A DNA stretch of 64,000 nucleotides from Candidatus Hydrogenedens sp. (GTDB lineage: Bacteria > Hydrogenedentota > Hydrogenedentia > Hydrogenedentales > Hydrogenedentaceae): contig DAOSUS010000003.1 in the NCBI GenBank assembly GCA_035378955.1, positions 41,618-105,617 of the forward strand, read 5' to 3'. The notes under the pieces were generated by a model. That model searched no databases. It worked only from the letters and a program-made list of their open reading frames with translations, and was not told the DNA's origin. A program made the translations under genes and the position numbers. This document shows positions 54,101-62,328 of this stretch, piece by piece (position 1 is the first letter of the stretch; every line of letters begins with the position of its first letter).

Positions 54101-54722
54101 CATATCGCCTCGGGTCGCAGGTAACTATATCTGCAAATAATGCAATATCCAGATTATCTGTCAAATCTTTCTTTTCCCTATCATCCACTAAATATAGTTT
54201 TGCATCAGCCCAGTTAGCACAATCGCAGGTAATACCATCGTTTGCATTATTAACTATCAGACGAAGTTCACGGGCGTTATTCAAATCAATTTTAACAGGC
54301 AAAGGAGGATCTAACTCTCGCCTAATACCACTATCCCATCGTTTCTCCCCATCTACCATAATTTGAAAAACCACACTACCCGTATTCGAACCGTTTTGTT
54401 TTTGAACCCCTACCTCGCATTCAAAATATTTATATCTTTTATCTAAATCTACCACAATTTCTCCAGGTGCATGATGTCCTATACCTTTCTGATATATCTT
54501 CTCCCCTATCTGCAACTCCATTGGGGTCTGCCCGGACGCATGTGCTGAAACATCCCAGCCCGTCTCTCCCCAACCCTGTGATATATAAGTAATGTGTTCC
54601 AAAATATCACTTAAATATACAGCATTCTCTGTATAAGCTAAGTAAGGAATAAAAATAAAAACTATAGAAAATGAAATAACCATCTGCTTTCGATAATAAA
54701 TTACCTTTGATAAACTGTTCAT
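51168..54722 (-). CDS. Secreted glycoside-hydrolase-like protein with NPCBM domain and (alpha/alpha)6 toroid
   Basis: A 1,184-residue exported protein. A signal or anchor helix (MVISFSIVFIFIPYLAYTEN) starts at about residue 14. Residues 33-178 are an NPCBM carbohydrate-binding module: GWGETGWDVSAHASG, then YQKGIGHHAPGEIVVDLDKR and VVFQIMVDGEKRWDSG. A beta-rich middle follows. The last third resembles a six-hairpin (alpha/alpha)6 glycosidase (NVIKASQVHCLIAARSEGDW, GYLTTGYTLMGTGWHLWTLA, PGEDAGRSWAYDVELGPHHL), ending in a beta domain. I cannot name the GH family or the catalytic acids. It is the last gene of a minus-strand run (59214 to 51168) of secreted proteins that look like glycan-degrading enzymes. 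Confidence 0.75.
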   Translation of the reverse strand: MNSLSKVIYYRKQMVISFSIVFIFIPYLAYTENAVYLSDILEHITYISQGWGETGWDVSAHASGQTPMELQIGEKIYQKGIGHHAPGEIVVDLDKRYKYFECEVGVQKQNGSNTGSVVFQIMVDGEKRWDSGIRRELDPPLPVKIDLNNARELRLIVNNANDGITCDCANWADAKLYLVDDREKKDLTDNLDIALFADIVTCDPRRYDGARCSRVEEFPPEDVFLEKKVYPQDDGAYEVPNYEGLKCMGLRWYERRKLTDLAIEFADDNIPSQVKVEVWTGESPWQGKWQNVNGKFEVNGKQGFIHIPWRDNLFIWKGTEKVRWIFESDKPLYIKQLNAYSNSSWDRTFIRLESEKGDVNTQATLQIYNGKFLESSNPFSQTWKISEPLALHLLYSVPRSDKGDRTLLWISLPDIKFCIAIEDVLKHPCVYVPSAGIFAVLQSSPLTVSEYKKMKENEKSVLDNVRSLPEQTFSNAMEKVHQPIQDNGPTMLSLACDNNKFIVEREGSIQFNDFFMKVRMGNTDKLKRTLYKDWLPIPVIEKDDNGVIYFSKTFVAPYNEKKSLCVSEFEIKNNDVKEMFSDFSLSFYSNKKEWEKAELENKNQSIFVKKDGKILGICKTENEISEVNGENIVIKRPIPSGSSLKLVVIIPSDINIKVEEVEQIKEKELLDKTVGYWENLFANSTKIDIPEPLLNNVIKASQVHCLIAARSEGDWIAPWIASMSYGPLESEAHSIVYGMDLMGWHEFSRKSLEYFISKYNEAGYLTTGYTLMGTGWHLWTLAEHYRLTRDKEWLTKYAKELSRVCDWIMAQCEKTKKVEINREKVPEYGLMPPGVGADWNRFAYRFAIQGHFCAGLNGIGSILKDINYPWADKYIEGARELNKSILRAFDWNKERTPVLPLSNGQWILPYPPNLYTFGTSGEMFPGEDAGRSWAYDVELGPHHLIPLGILDPYSQDAENIIQHMEDYWFLHSDYWFAFSGEGDYPEEENKRDPFNLGGFSKIQPYYTRMAETYAMRDEVKPFIRSYFNAIPSLLNTENLSFWEHFHNIGAWNKTHETGWFLVQTRKMFIREDKDSLWLAPFVPSYWLEAGKQVTVKNADTYFGRVSYDLHSKLDKNEIDGNVHIKKDIDFNKIIFRIRHPSNKPIKKVLVNDTEYKKWDSQLNAIYLFPTIGKIEEEWTVRCMY

Positions 54723-54842
54723 TTTATATTCCTTCTTTTTTATTCGTTTTATAAAGATAAATTAGAAACTCTCACACTGCAAGAATTCGTATAAATTTTT
54801 CTATAGGGAGTGCTAAAATAAATCTTTAATTTTTATTTTTTC

Positions 54843-56558
54843 CTATTCCTGATACAAATTTACAGGGATATTTCCATTCCATCTTTCCCATTTATCATAA
54901 TACCTCTCTACCTCTTCTCCACTCACGGATTTAATCACCCATGTTCCAGCAGGTGCATTTACATCATATTCAATTTTCTTTCCATCTAAAAATACAAAAG
55001 ATGAATAGATTTCTTCTTTTGAGGGGTTTTTGCTAATAATTTCACTCAACCACTTATCGGGAGATAGGTCTTTATTATCGGATAAATATATTAATCCAAA
55101 ATTATTATCATTGTAAATGCAAATATATAAATTTTTTGCACATTCAGGTGCAAAAACAGCCCATGGTCCTTTCTGGATAACAGGCGAGTATTGAGGAGGA
55201 ATATGTACCGAAGAGTTTCCCACAGCAAACCTTTTGTATACACCTGTATTGTTCCAGCACCACCACTTACCTCTTCCCTTTATATGAAAAATTCTATTTA
55301 TATCTATTTCTCCGTCATTTAATAATAAAGTTATAGGCCTTGGAATAATCATGGCTCGTAAACCTCGATATACTCCTCCCGCACTAATCAAATATTCGCT
55401 ACCTCCACTATATATTTCAGGAGTTCCATTCTCCCCATAACCTATCCGAACAAAATAATCATAAGGCTTTTCTATTGCCCATTTTTTTACCACTGGCGGA
55501 ACAGTGTATGAAGATAAAACAGCAAAAAGAATTCGCGAGTGTCTCGTATTTTCTTTTCCTGGAGCATTATCGCTTTCTGGTAGGCACCACCATCGCATTA
55601 AGGCTGTGTGGGGGTCAATAACTAACGATATCGTATCTGCATATTCAAACCTACGACGGAAAGGATCACACCTCCGAAATTGCGAACTGCCCAGAGCATA
55701 TTTCCAGTTAATACTATCCAGTATTTTGTGTGCTCTTATTCGAATCTCGGGCGAGTCAGGAAATTCCTCTAAATTTAACAGAGCCTCAACTGCATATAAC
55801 AAGTAAGGAATGGAGTTAAATTCATATTCGCCATTCAAAAGCATTTCATCGAGATAATCCACAAACCATTTTTCTAATCCATTAGTTTTATTGTCGTATG
55901 TGGTATTTCCTGTCGGAATTGTAGAACTTCCATATTTAAATAGCCATTGGTTTTTTAAATATCGGCTACTTTCAGTCATTAAGTGATGATTTTCTGTATC
56001 ACGAATCCATCCCCAAGAACCCGGAACAGCCTCCCTCGGGTTTCCCCCTTCTTCAATTAATAAAACACCCACTAAATGCTCCAATGTCTCAGGATAAATT
56101 AACTCTTTGTTATGTCCAAAAAGATATAGTATTCTTGTAAGTATTACCTCTGTAAAATCATAATCCCCTTTATGACCTGCCCAAGAAGAGCCACTTGAAT
56201 GAGGTTGCAATTCCTGTAAGGATTCATTAACTTCTTGCACATCTTTCCCCATAGCAAGTTTTGCTAAACAAACATAAGGAGAATGTTCTTTCCTATGCTT
56301 TTCCTGATTCATCATAGGCTCTTCTGCAATTGATTCTATAAACTTCCTTGCATAATCATTGTTAAAAAATGATTGTTCCCTCTCTTTACCTACCGATATA
56401 CTTTCATCCCATTTGGGACCTGCCTCACCCCAAGATATAGGGGGAATAGGTTTACGCCCTGCACCTAATAATTCATCAACAAATAATGGCAACAGAAATA
56501 AAGGGATTAAAAGGAAACAAAGTCCTGAAAAACTATAAAAAAATATTTTGCTTAGCAA
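54843..56558 (-). CDS. Exported alpha-toroid-like protein of unknown function
   Basis: A 571-residue protein with a signal peptide or anchor (IFFYSFSGLCFLLIPLFLLP). The body is largely helical, with the segment DTENHHLMTESSRYLKNQWL (conserved-looking polar Asn-His-His) and many Trp and Tyr residues. This is reminiscent of alginate- or heparin-lyase-type toroids, but I cannot assign a family. A C-terminal beta-rich part follows. It lies between two secreted carbohydrate-active-type genes, 120 bases from the NPCBM gene, so a role in the same glycan pathway is inferred. Confidence 0.65.
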   Translation of the reverse strand: MLSKIFFYSFSGLCFLLIPLFLLPLFVDELLGAGRKPIPPISWGEAGPKWDESISVGKEREQSFFNNDYARKFIESIAEEPMMNQEKHRKEHSPYVCLAKLAMGKDVQEVNESLQELQPHSSGSSWAGHKGDYDFTEVILTRILYLFGHNKELIYPETLEHLVGVLLIEEGGNPREAVPGSWGWIRDTENHHLMTESSRYLKNQWLFKYGSSTIPTGNTTYDNKTNGLEKWFVDYLDEMLLNGEYEFNSIPYLLYAVEALLNLEEFPDSPEIRIRAHKILDSINWKYALGSSQFRRCDPFRRRFEYADTISLVIDPHTALMRWWCLPESDNAPGKENTRHSRILFAVLSSYTVPPVVKKWAIEKPYDYFVRIGYGENGTPEIYSGGSEYLISAGGVYRGLRAMIIPRPITLLLNDGEIDINRIFHIKGRGKWWCWNNTGVYKRFAVGNSSVHIPPQYSPVIQKGPWAVFAPECAKNLYICIYNDNNFGLIYLSDNKDLSPDKWLSEIISKNPSKEEIYSSFVFLDGKKIEYDVNAPAGTWVIKSVSGEEVERYYDKWERWNGNIPVNLYQE

Positions 56559-56596
56559 AAGGGTGTCCTTCTTTGTATAATTTCAAATGGTATAAT

Positions 56597-56734
56597 TTAG
56601 AAAAAGCCATTTATAGCCGCGAATATTATTAGAAACAAACCTATAATCCACATTGCAATGGTTGTAGGTGTTATATAAATATAGTTATCCCCATCATTGC
56701 TGGTTTGTTTGAATAATTCCTTCATATCTAACAT
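56597..56734 (-). CDS. Small single-helix membrane protein (45 residues)
   Basis: Starts at an ATG (56734) behind AAAGGGAAACT and reads MLDMKELFKQTSNDGDNYIY, then one transmembrane helix (TIAMWIIGLFLIIFAAINGF). A longer frame begins at 56788, but its first 18 codons are Lys-rich and lie over the ribosome site. Not a recognised family. It sits 38 bases upstream of the toroid gene and 86 bases after the GH20-like gene, so it is probably part of the same transcript. Confidence 0.55.
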   Translation of the reverse strand: MLDMKELFKQTSNDGDNYIYITPTTIAMWIIGLFLIIFAAINGFF

Positions 56735-56820
56735 AGATAGTTTCCCTTTCTTTCCTTTTTTTGCTTTCAAATATTTTATTAATACCATATATTATATATC
56801 CTCTCACATTCCATTTCGTT

Positions 56821-59214
56821 CTATTGTTTTAACAACCACATTTCACAAATTCGGGACTGTTGTCGCCAATTTTTTTTCAAATCTCCTACAGGAAGTGTCC
56901 ATTTTACAGTAATTTCTCTATCCTGAATACACTCTGACGGGACGACATAGTCTTTGAATTCTCCTAATTCTATTCCTTTTTCATCGGGATTGTTTATTTT
57001 TTGACCATCAATCATAATTTGTGGTTTTCCCAAACCTGTAATACGAAGAATATATTGAGCGTTAGGTTCTAATCCTTGATATTGTGCTTCCCCATGTTCT
57101 AAAGAACTCAACCAGGCAATCCGTTTTCGTGTTTTCCCATTATCAAACCACCATAAAGTAGGTTCCTGCCATGCTTCTTCGGCAGGATTGGTGTAATGGA
57201 TTTCACACCGCTTTATATGAGGTGATTTTGCAGTATTCCCCACATCATCATAAAAAGAACCATATCCGGGTGTTTCCCAGTGGGCAATTATGTTTAGCCT
57301 TTTTATTTTTTCCTCTTCGGAACCTAATTGTCGTATTTGCTGGAACTGGTCTTCTAACCACCAACGATTGTTTAATGGAATGTCAATATAGTCTAATGAA
57401 GCACCCCGTTCTCCCCCACTGGCTTTGTATTTCTCTACGCTGGATTGTAGCCCAATATTTTTAAATAACGCATTATATAACTCTATAATCTTTTCTTTTA
57501 AGTCTGTAGCAATAGGCTCCGTAACTGCTTTATTTAAAATGTTCATTGCCTCTTCCATCGCTTTCTCAGCTCCGATTTCCTCCACTTTTTGCAACACTTG
57601 ATTTGCCATTTCTTCCAGTTCTTGTTCGTATATAACTTTTCTACGGATATAGGTATCGTAATAAGCACGGACAAGGCACATTTGCCAACGCCAATTGCCT
57701 CTTAATTGCGGAGCTTTTTGTTCTAACTCCTGCCACAACTTTAAGGTCCCTTCAATGGCTCCGTTATCTATAATACTACCCCGCCAATTGTTTTCCAATG
57801 CTAATATACCCTCTGCTGCTGGTTCTGCAATTGCACTGTTAAAAAATATATTTGAATACTCGATTAAGATATCTCGGACTTTTTGTTCGGGATTCCATCC
57901 CAAGGCACTCCATATTATTTTGTTCACATCGTCATGGATACCATCCGAATAAGTAATAAATCCATCGCAATAAGGTTGAAACCAATTATGAATATAGGCA
58001 TATTGCACAGGTCTTGGATTAATTCCTTCCCTACCAATTACTGATGAGAAAGCAATGTCCCACCAGGGCACAGGATATTGACAAAGTTTGTTATGCGTTA
58101 TATCTGGATACATTCGTAGTCTATATTCCGCAGGCAAATTTTGGCGTAAATATGCTATCGGGGGACTGGATGGTCCTTCACAAAGCCCTCCCAGCCATTG
58201 AGGTTTTTTATTTTTAATATAATCAAAGACAAATTGAGCCTGGGCCGTGGTAAATCCCTGTAAGGATAACCATATTTTTGCCTCGGGATGTATTGGGCTT
58301 AACAATTTTGACAGGTCTTCTAAAAATGGTAGAACTAACTCTGGCGAATTATCTCCTGGGTCTCCTCCCGGGAAAAATACACCTGTTATAACAGGACAAT
58401 CTTTATATAATTCCTCATGTTTTTTTAACATATTCTCTCGTTTTTCTTTGTCATTTAAATCAAAATCTGCTGGGGTCCATACCCAATAATCCAATCCATA
58501 TTTTTTGCATATTTCACTCATTGCTCGGTTCATTTCCCTTCGTGAAATAGGCATTAAAGGGGCGGGTCGGTCATCTTGAAAAGGGATATTTTCAATACTA
58601 TTGACACCAAAGAAAGTTAATTCCCTTATATACTGGTCATAATTTTCTATACTCCAGGCATCATAAGAATTTGCTTGTGCTCGATAACCCAATTGATGAC
58701 CGCGTATAGGAGATATAGGCGATTCAATAATATTCACAGGAATTTCTATTTCCAATGAATTTTTAGAATATTTCATTATTCGTAATAATTTTCCAACTCC
58801 AAATAAGACTCCCCGATTATCTTTTCCTATAATCCAAATTCTATTTTTCCCTTGAACCTCTTCGTTAAATATAGCAAAACCTTCGGGTTTAAGTTGCTGT
58901 AATTTTTCAATCGGAAATGAAATTAAGTGTTTTTCATAAACAGGGGATAATGAATTAATACTTGTAATTAATATACAGTCCCAATTGGGTAAAAATTCCA
59001 CAGTATTCTGCAATACAATATGTGTTTGTTTTTCAATTTCTTCCGAAAGAACTTGAATTATATTATTTAAGACTTCCTCTTTTTCATTCCCAATAAGGCA
59101 AATTTTAAAATCCCTTAAATCTAACATGGATTTTTCCATATCGGCATTTATATTAGCCCACGGGAAAAATAAAACAGATAGGAAAAATAATTGTAAAAAG
59201 AGTGATATTTTCAT
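56821..59214 (-). CDS. Secreted glycoside hydrolase, GH20/GH67-like
   Basis: A 797-residue exported protein with a clear signal peptide (MKISLFLQLFFLSVLFFPWA). Residues 30-160 resemble the GH20b/alpha-glucuronidase N-terminal domain (KICLIGNEKEEVLNNI; WIIGKDNRGVLFGVGKLLRI). A TIM-barrel-like part follows from about residue 165 (SPIRGHQLGYRAQANSYDAW, FFGVNSIENIPFQDD, TGVFFPGGDPGDNSPE). A helical region (residues 480-620) and a C-terminal beta domain complete it. The catalytic acids and the substrate are not clear; beta-hexosaminidase or alpha-glucuronidase relatives are both possible. It is the first gene of the secreted-enzyme run. Confidence 0.7.
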   Translation of the reverse strand: MKISLFLQLFFLSVLFFPWANINADMEKSMLDLRDFKICLIGNEKEEVLNNIIQVLSEEIEKQTHIVLQNTVEFLPNWDCILITSINSLSPVYEKHLISFPIEKLQQLKPEGFAIFNEEVQGKNRIWIIGKDNRGVLFGVGKLLRIMKYSKNSLEIEIPVNIIESPISPIRGHQLGYRAQANSYDAWSIENYDQYIRELTFFGVNSIENIPFQDDRPAPLMPISRREMNRAMSEICKKYGLDYWVWTPADFDLNDKEKRENMLKKHEELYKDCPVITGVFFPGGDPGDNSPELVLPFLEDLSKLLSPIHPEAKIWLSLQGFTTAQAQFVFDYIKNKKPQWLGGLCEGPSSPPIAYLRQNLPAEYRLRMYPDITHNKLCQYPVPWWDIAFSSVIGREGINPRPVQYAYIHNWFQPYCDGFITYSDGIHDDVNKIIWSALGWNPEQKVRDILIEYSNIFFNSAIAEPAAEGILALENNWRGSIIDNGAIEGTLKLWQELEQKAPQLRGNWRWQMCLVRAYYDTYIRRKVIYEQELEEMANQVLQKVEEIGAEKAMEEAMNILNKAVTEPIATDLKEKIIELYNALFKNIGLQSSVEKYKASGGERGASLDYIDIPLNNRWWLEDQFQQIRQLGSEEEKIKRLNIIAHWETPGYGSFYDDVGNTAKSPHIKRCEIHYTNPAEEAWQEPTLWWFDNGKTRKRIAWLSSLEHGEAQYQGLEPNAQYILRITGLGKPQIMIDGQKINNPDEKGIELGEFKDYVVPSECIQDREITVKWTLPVGDLKKNWRQQSRICEMWLLKQ

Positions 59215-59262
59215 TCAGGTATCTCCATAGACAGGTTTATTGTCTTTTTAATTTTAGATGTA

Positions 59263-61287
59263 TCACTTATGATACACTTTGCCTTTCTGCAAAACAAAAA
59301 CAAGCAATAGAATGGAGAATGTGAACAGGAAGGAAATCTTGTTCATACTTAAGCCATGTGAAACATGCAAACAAACCTTTGGCGTTTCCACCACATTGAA
59401 ATCATCTGACACATGGCACCAGTACCAACCCGAATCTTCGAGAGATAAATCTTCCATGTATAGCTCCTGACCTGAAGCATTCGGAATAATTGTTGGACTG
59501 GAACAAAGGAAGTCTTTGCAATAATACCATTCATAACCTATATTTCCGTGTGCCCCTTCCACATGAACAGTAAAGAGATGCGTCTCACCAACAGTTTTAT
59601 TAATATATGTATCACCTTCTATCCATGCTGTTAGTTCTATTTCACCTTCTAAAGTCCCTTCTCCTTCAAAGATTCCCTCTGGACTTCCTTCCAGTTCCCC
59701 TTCGGCAATCCCTTCCCCTTCGGATGGGATTCCCTCTCCTTCAGCGTTTCCTTCCGGTATCCCTTCGGAAACTCCCTCTCCTTCAGCGTTTCCTTCTGGT
59801 TCCCCCTCAGGAATTCCCTCTCCTTCAACAATTCCTTCTGGTGTCCCTTCAGGAACTCCCTCTCCTTCAGCGTTTCCTTCCGGTTCCCCTTCGGGAACTC
59901 CCTCTCCTTCTGACGGAATTCCCTCAACAACTCCTTCTCCTTCCCTATAACCTTCACTTATTAAAGTGAAATAGGCTATAAAATTTTTGTTTTCGGTTAT
60001 ATTAGTATCTCTTCTGTTAGTAGTTAATAGCCCATCAGACCAATGGTCAAAAACATACCCACTATCTGCTATTGCATTTACTTCTGTCCCATCATTACCT
60101 CTCATAATATTTTGTACTGTATTTCCCGAAATACTTCCACCGACATCTGCAATATAAGTTAGTGTAAATATAGGAGGCTTTTTTAACTTTGCTACGCTAT
60201 AACTTATTTTTCCTCCTGCTGTATAAAAATCCCCTCCTACATACAAGTTTCCTTGTGAATCGAATGCTAAAGACCTGATTTCTTTATTGGAACCATTTAC
60301 TCCCGATGTTATACTTCGCCAATTGCCTGAATACCACCATGCTAATCCATTTGCGGTCATACTACCACCTGCGTTGGAGAAATTACCTCCAATAAAAATA
60401 GATTGTGACGATTGAGGCAAAATTGAATATGCAATACCATTTACGCCACCACCTAAAGAACTCCATGAAGAGCCATCCCAAACGGCAATATTACTTACGC
60501 TCACACCTCCTGCTTGTGTAAAATTTCCACCTGCGTATAATTTCCCTGTTTCATCTATGGCAAGAGAGTATACAGGTCCATTCGTTCCACTTCCAAGTGC
60601 ATACCAATTCGTTCCATCCCATCGGGCTATATTGGCGGCAGAGACTACACCTGCATATTGGAATTGTCCCCCTGCATATACATTTCCATTGGAATCTGAT
60701 GCTAAAGACAAAACATAAGGAGAAGAACCTCCACTAACTCCTAAATAAGGCTCTCTCCATTGAGAACCATCCCAGTATGCTATACGGTTAATGGGTGTAG
60801 AACCTGAGTGTGAAAATTTTCCTCCTGTGAAAATCGTTCCACTGCTTGTAACAATTGCTGTATATACCACATCATCAAAACCACTTCCCATGGCTTGCCA
60901 ACTTAAACCATTCCATTTTGCTACTCGTAATCGTTGATTGGACCCTGAATAAGTAAATGAACCCACGGCATAAACATCACCTCCCATGGATATACACATT
61001 TTTTCTACGGCACTATTAAAACCATTTCCCATAGCTTGCCAAATTGTTCCATTCCACTTTGCAACTCGATTTGCAGTTACACCGTTTATCGAGGTAAAAG
61101 TCCCTCCACAGTACACAATTCCACTACCATCTATAACAACAGATGTTATAATCCCGTTTGTCCAATTGGGACTTAATGCCTCCCAATCATCGTCAATGTA
61201 ATTCGGAATATTTTCTGAATATAAAAAAATAGGAATTAACCCAATAAGGATTATTATTCCCAATCGTAGAAAAAACAACCCTCGCAT
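59263..61287 (-). CDS. Surface beta-propeller protein with EGEG linker, Ig-like domain and C-terminal anchor
   Basis: A 674-residue exported protein. After a signal peptide (FFLRLGIIILIGLIPIFLYS) come about seven repeats of about 50 residues with the pattern 'VAKWNG-x-W-x-x-(M/L)-G-x-G...G-x-x-Y-x-G-G-x-F', a beta-propeller (about residues 33-370). A divergent InlB-type repeat follows (GYVFDHWSDGLLTTNRR), then about 105 residues of EGEG-type linker with 14-residue tandem units, an Ig-like domain (ESGW... type YxCxV ending), and a terminal hydrophobic helix (ISFLFTFSILLLVFVL) with a short basic tail, as in cell-surface sorting tails. It shares only the EGEG linker with the giant protein at 4502-12385. 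Probably an adhesin or binding protein. Confidence 0.8.
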   Translation of the reverse strand: MRGLFFLRLGIIILIGLIPIFLYSENIPNYIDDDWEALSPNWTNGIITSVVIDGSGIVYCGGTFTSINGVTANRVAKWNGTIWQAMGNGFNSAVEKMCISMGGDVYAVGSFTYSGSNQRLRVAKWNGLSWQAMGSGFDDVVYTAIVTSSGTIFTGGKFSHSGSTPINRIAYWDGSQWREPYLGVSGGSSPYVLSLASDSNGNVYAGGQFQYAGVVSAANIARWDGTNWYALGSGTNGPVYSLAIDETGKLYAGGNFTQAGGVSVSNIAVWDGSSWSSLGGGVNGIAYSILPQSSQSIFIGGNFSNAGGSMTANGLAWWYSGNWRSITSGVNGSNKEIRSLAFDSQGNLYVGGDFYTAGGKISYSVAKLKKPPIFTLTYIADVGGSISGNTVQNIMRGNDGTEVNAIADSGYVFDHWSDGLLTTNRRDTNITENKNFIAYFTLISEGYREGEGVVEGIPSEGEGVPEGEPEGNAEGEGVPEGTPEGIVEGEGIPEGEPEGNAEGEGVSEGIPEGNAEGEGIPSEGEGIAEGELEGSPEGIFEGEGTLEGEIELTAWIEGDTYINKTVGETHLFTVHVEGAHGNIGYEWYYCKDFLCSSPTIIPNASGQELYMEDLSLEDSGWYWCHVSDDFNVVETPKVCLHVSHGLSMNKISFLFTFSILLLVFVLQKGKVYHK
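59738..59905 (-). repeat. Four tandem 42-bp repeats encoding the EGEG linker
   Basis: Units start at 59738, 59780, 59822 and 59864. Each encodes 14 residues of the pattern EGEG(V/I)xEGxPEG(N/I)(A/V), for example EGEGVPEGEPEGNA. They lie within the beta-propeller protein gene. The 42-bp periodicity keeps the frame, so copy number could vary without breaking the gene. Confidence 0.85.
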
Positions 61288-61364
61288 CCTAATCCTTTCA
61301 TATTTTTTGTTTAGTTTTTGATTATTTTACTATATTTACTATTCGACTTTTCATTTCTATAAAA

Positions 61365-62327
61365 CTATTCTTCGGTTATCTTTCTAATTCTATTTTTCTC
61401 CTGAATTCTTTTTTCCCAGTAGGCTTTTAATTTGTCTCTTTCTTTCCAACGGTGATGGAACCAAAGCCATTGTTCGGGGTATTTGCGGATAATATTTTCA
61501 ATAGCACTCTGGCAAATCTGAGTGTTTTTTAATATATCTTCTTGGAGGTTTCCTGAATTAACCATCGTAAGAGGAGGCAGTATTTCAAGAAGAAGGCTTC
61601 CGTCATTATTTCTAATCATATAGACAGGGTGAACGGGGGCTTTTGTTCGAGCGTATAAATAGGCAGGACCAATTGTAGCCCAACATGGTTTACTAAAGAA
61701 TTCTACAGGGGCTCCATTATCTCTCGGAGATTGGTCTATCAGAAGTCCTACAAACCATCCTTCTTTTATTAGGTTAACAATTTCGTTTGCAGAACGGTCT
61801 TTCGGTATTGTTTTTATCTTCGCTTTTGTTCGAATATCATCAACAAATTTATTTAAGTTAGGTTCATCAAATTCGCGGACAATCTCCGCTACAGGATAAC
61901 CATGGCTACACATTAAAGACGCCATCATTTCCCAATTTCCAAGATGGGCACTAATAAATAATGCTCCTTGTTTATTTTTAAGATATTCCTCTACATACTC
62001 CACACCTTTGTATGAGGCTATATTGTTATATTTATTTTCTGCTAAATCGGGAAGGTATGGAAATTCAAAAGCTACAAGGAACATGTTTTTTGTGGCATTC
62101 CATAATATTTTCTTCTTCTCAAATTTTGTGAGTGTATCTCCAAAAGCATATTCAATATGTTTCAATCCATCTTTTTTTATTCTCGGGTACAAATAAAAAG
62201 ATAAGAAAGCAAAAAAAACCGCTATCTTACGGGATAGGGATAGAGGTATTTTTTTTATAAAATTTAGCAATGAAATGGCTATAAAGGAGATGGCTTTCTG
62301 TTTGATTTTTTTTGTTTTTTTGTCCAT
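61365..62327 (-). CDS. LpxL/HtrB-family lipid A-type acyltransferase
   Basis: Predicted to add a secondary acyl chain to lipid A or a similar lipid at the inner membrane. The 320-residue protein has an N-terminal hydrophobic helix, the catalytic HLGNWE (H-x4-E) in the FISAHLGNWEMMASLMCSHG segment, and the C-terminal signature RKYPEQWLWFHHRW. I chose the ATG at 62327, one base after the stop codon of the nuclease gene, which suggests translational coupling. An ATG at 62357 overlapping that gene would add ten residues. Neither has a clear ribosome site. Confidence 0.85.
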   Translation of the reverse strand: MDKKTKKIKQKAISFIAISLLNFIKKIPLSLSRKIAVFFAFLSFYLYPRIKKDGLKHIEYAFGDTLTKFEKKKILWNATKNMFLVAFEFPYLPDLAENKYNNIASYKGVEYVEEYLKNKQGALFISAHLGNWEMMASLMCSHGYPVAEIVREFDEPNLNKFVDDIRTKAKIKTIPKDRSANEIVNLIKEGWFVGLLIDQSPRDNGAPVEFFSKPCWATIGPAYLYARTKAPVHPVYMIRNNDGSLLLEILPPLTMVNSGNLQEDILKNTQICQSAIENIIRKYPEQWLWFHHRWKERDKLKAYWEKRIQEKNRIRKITEE

Positions 62328-62328
62328 A

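Noticed and set aside
59640..59955. Regularly spaced DNA repeats that could be mistaken for a CRISPR array.
   Set aside because: The 42-bp units are contiguous, without unique spacers, and keep one reading frame encoding the EGEG linker.
59607..59969. Leu/Pro-rich frame antisense to the EGEG repeat.
   Set aside because: Composition is the mirror of the Glu-Gly repeat DNA, not a real protein.
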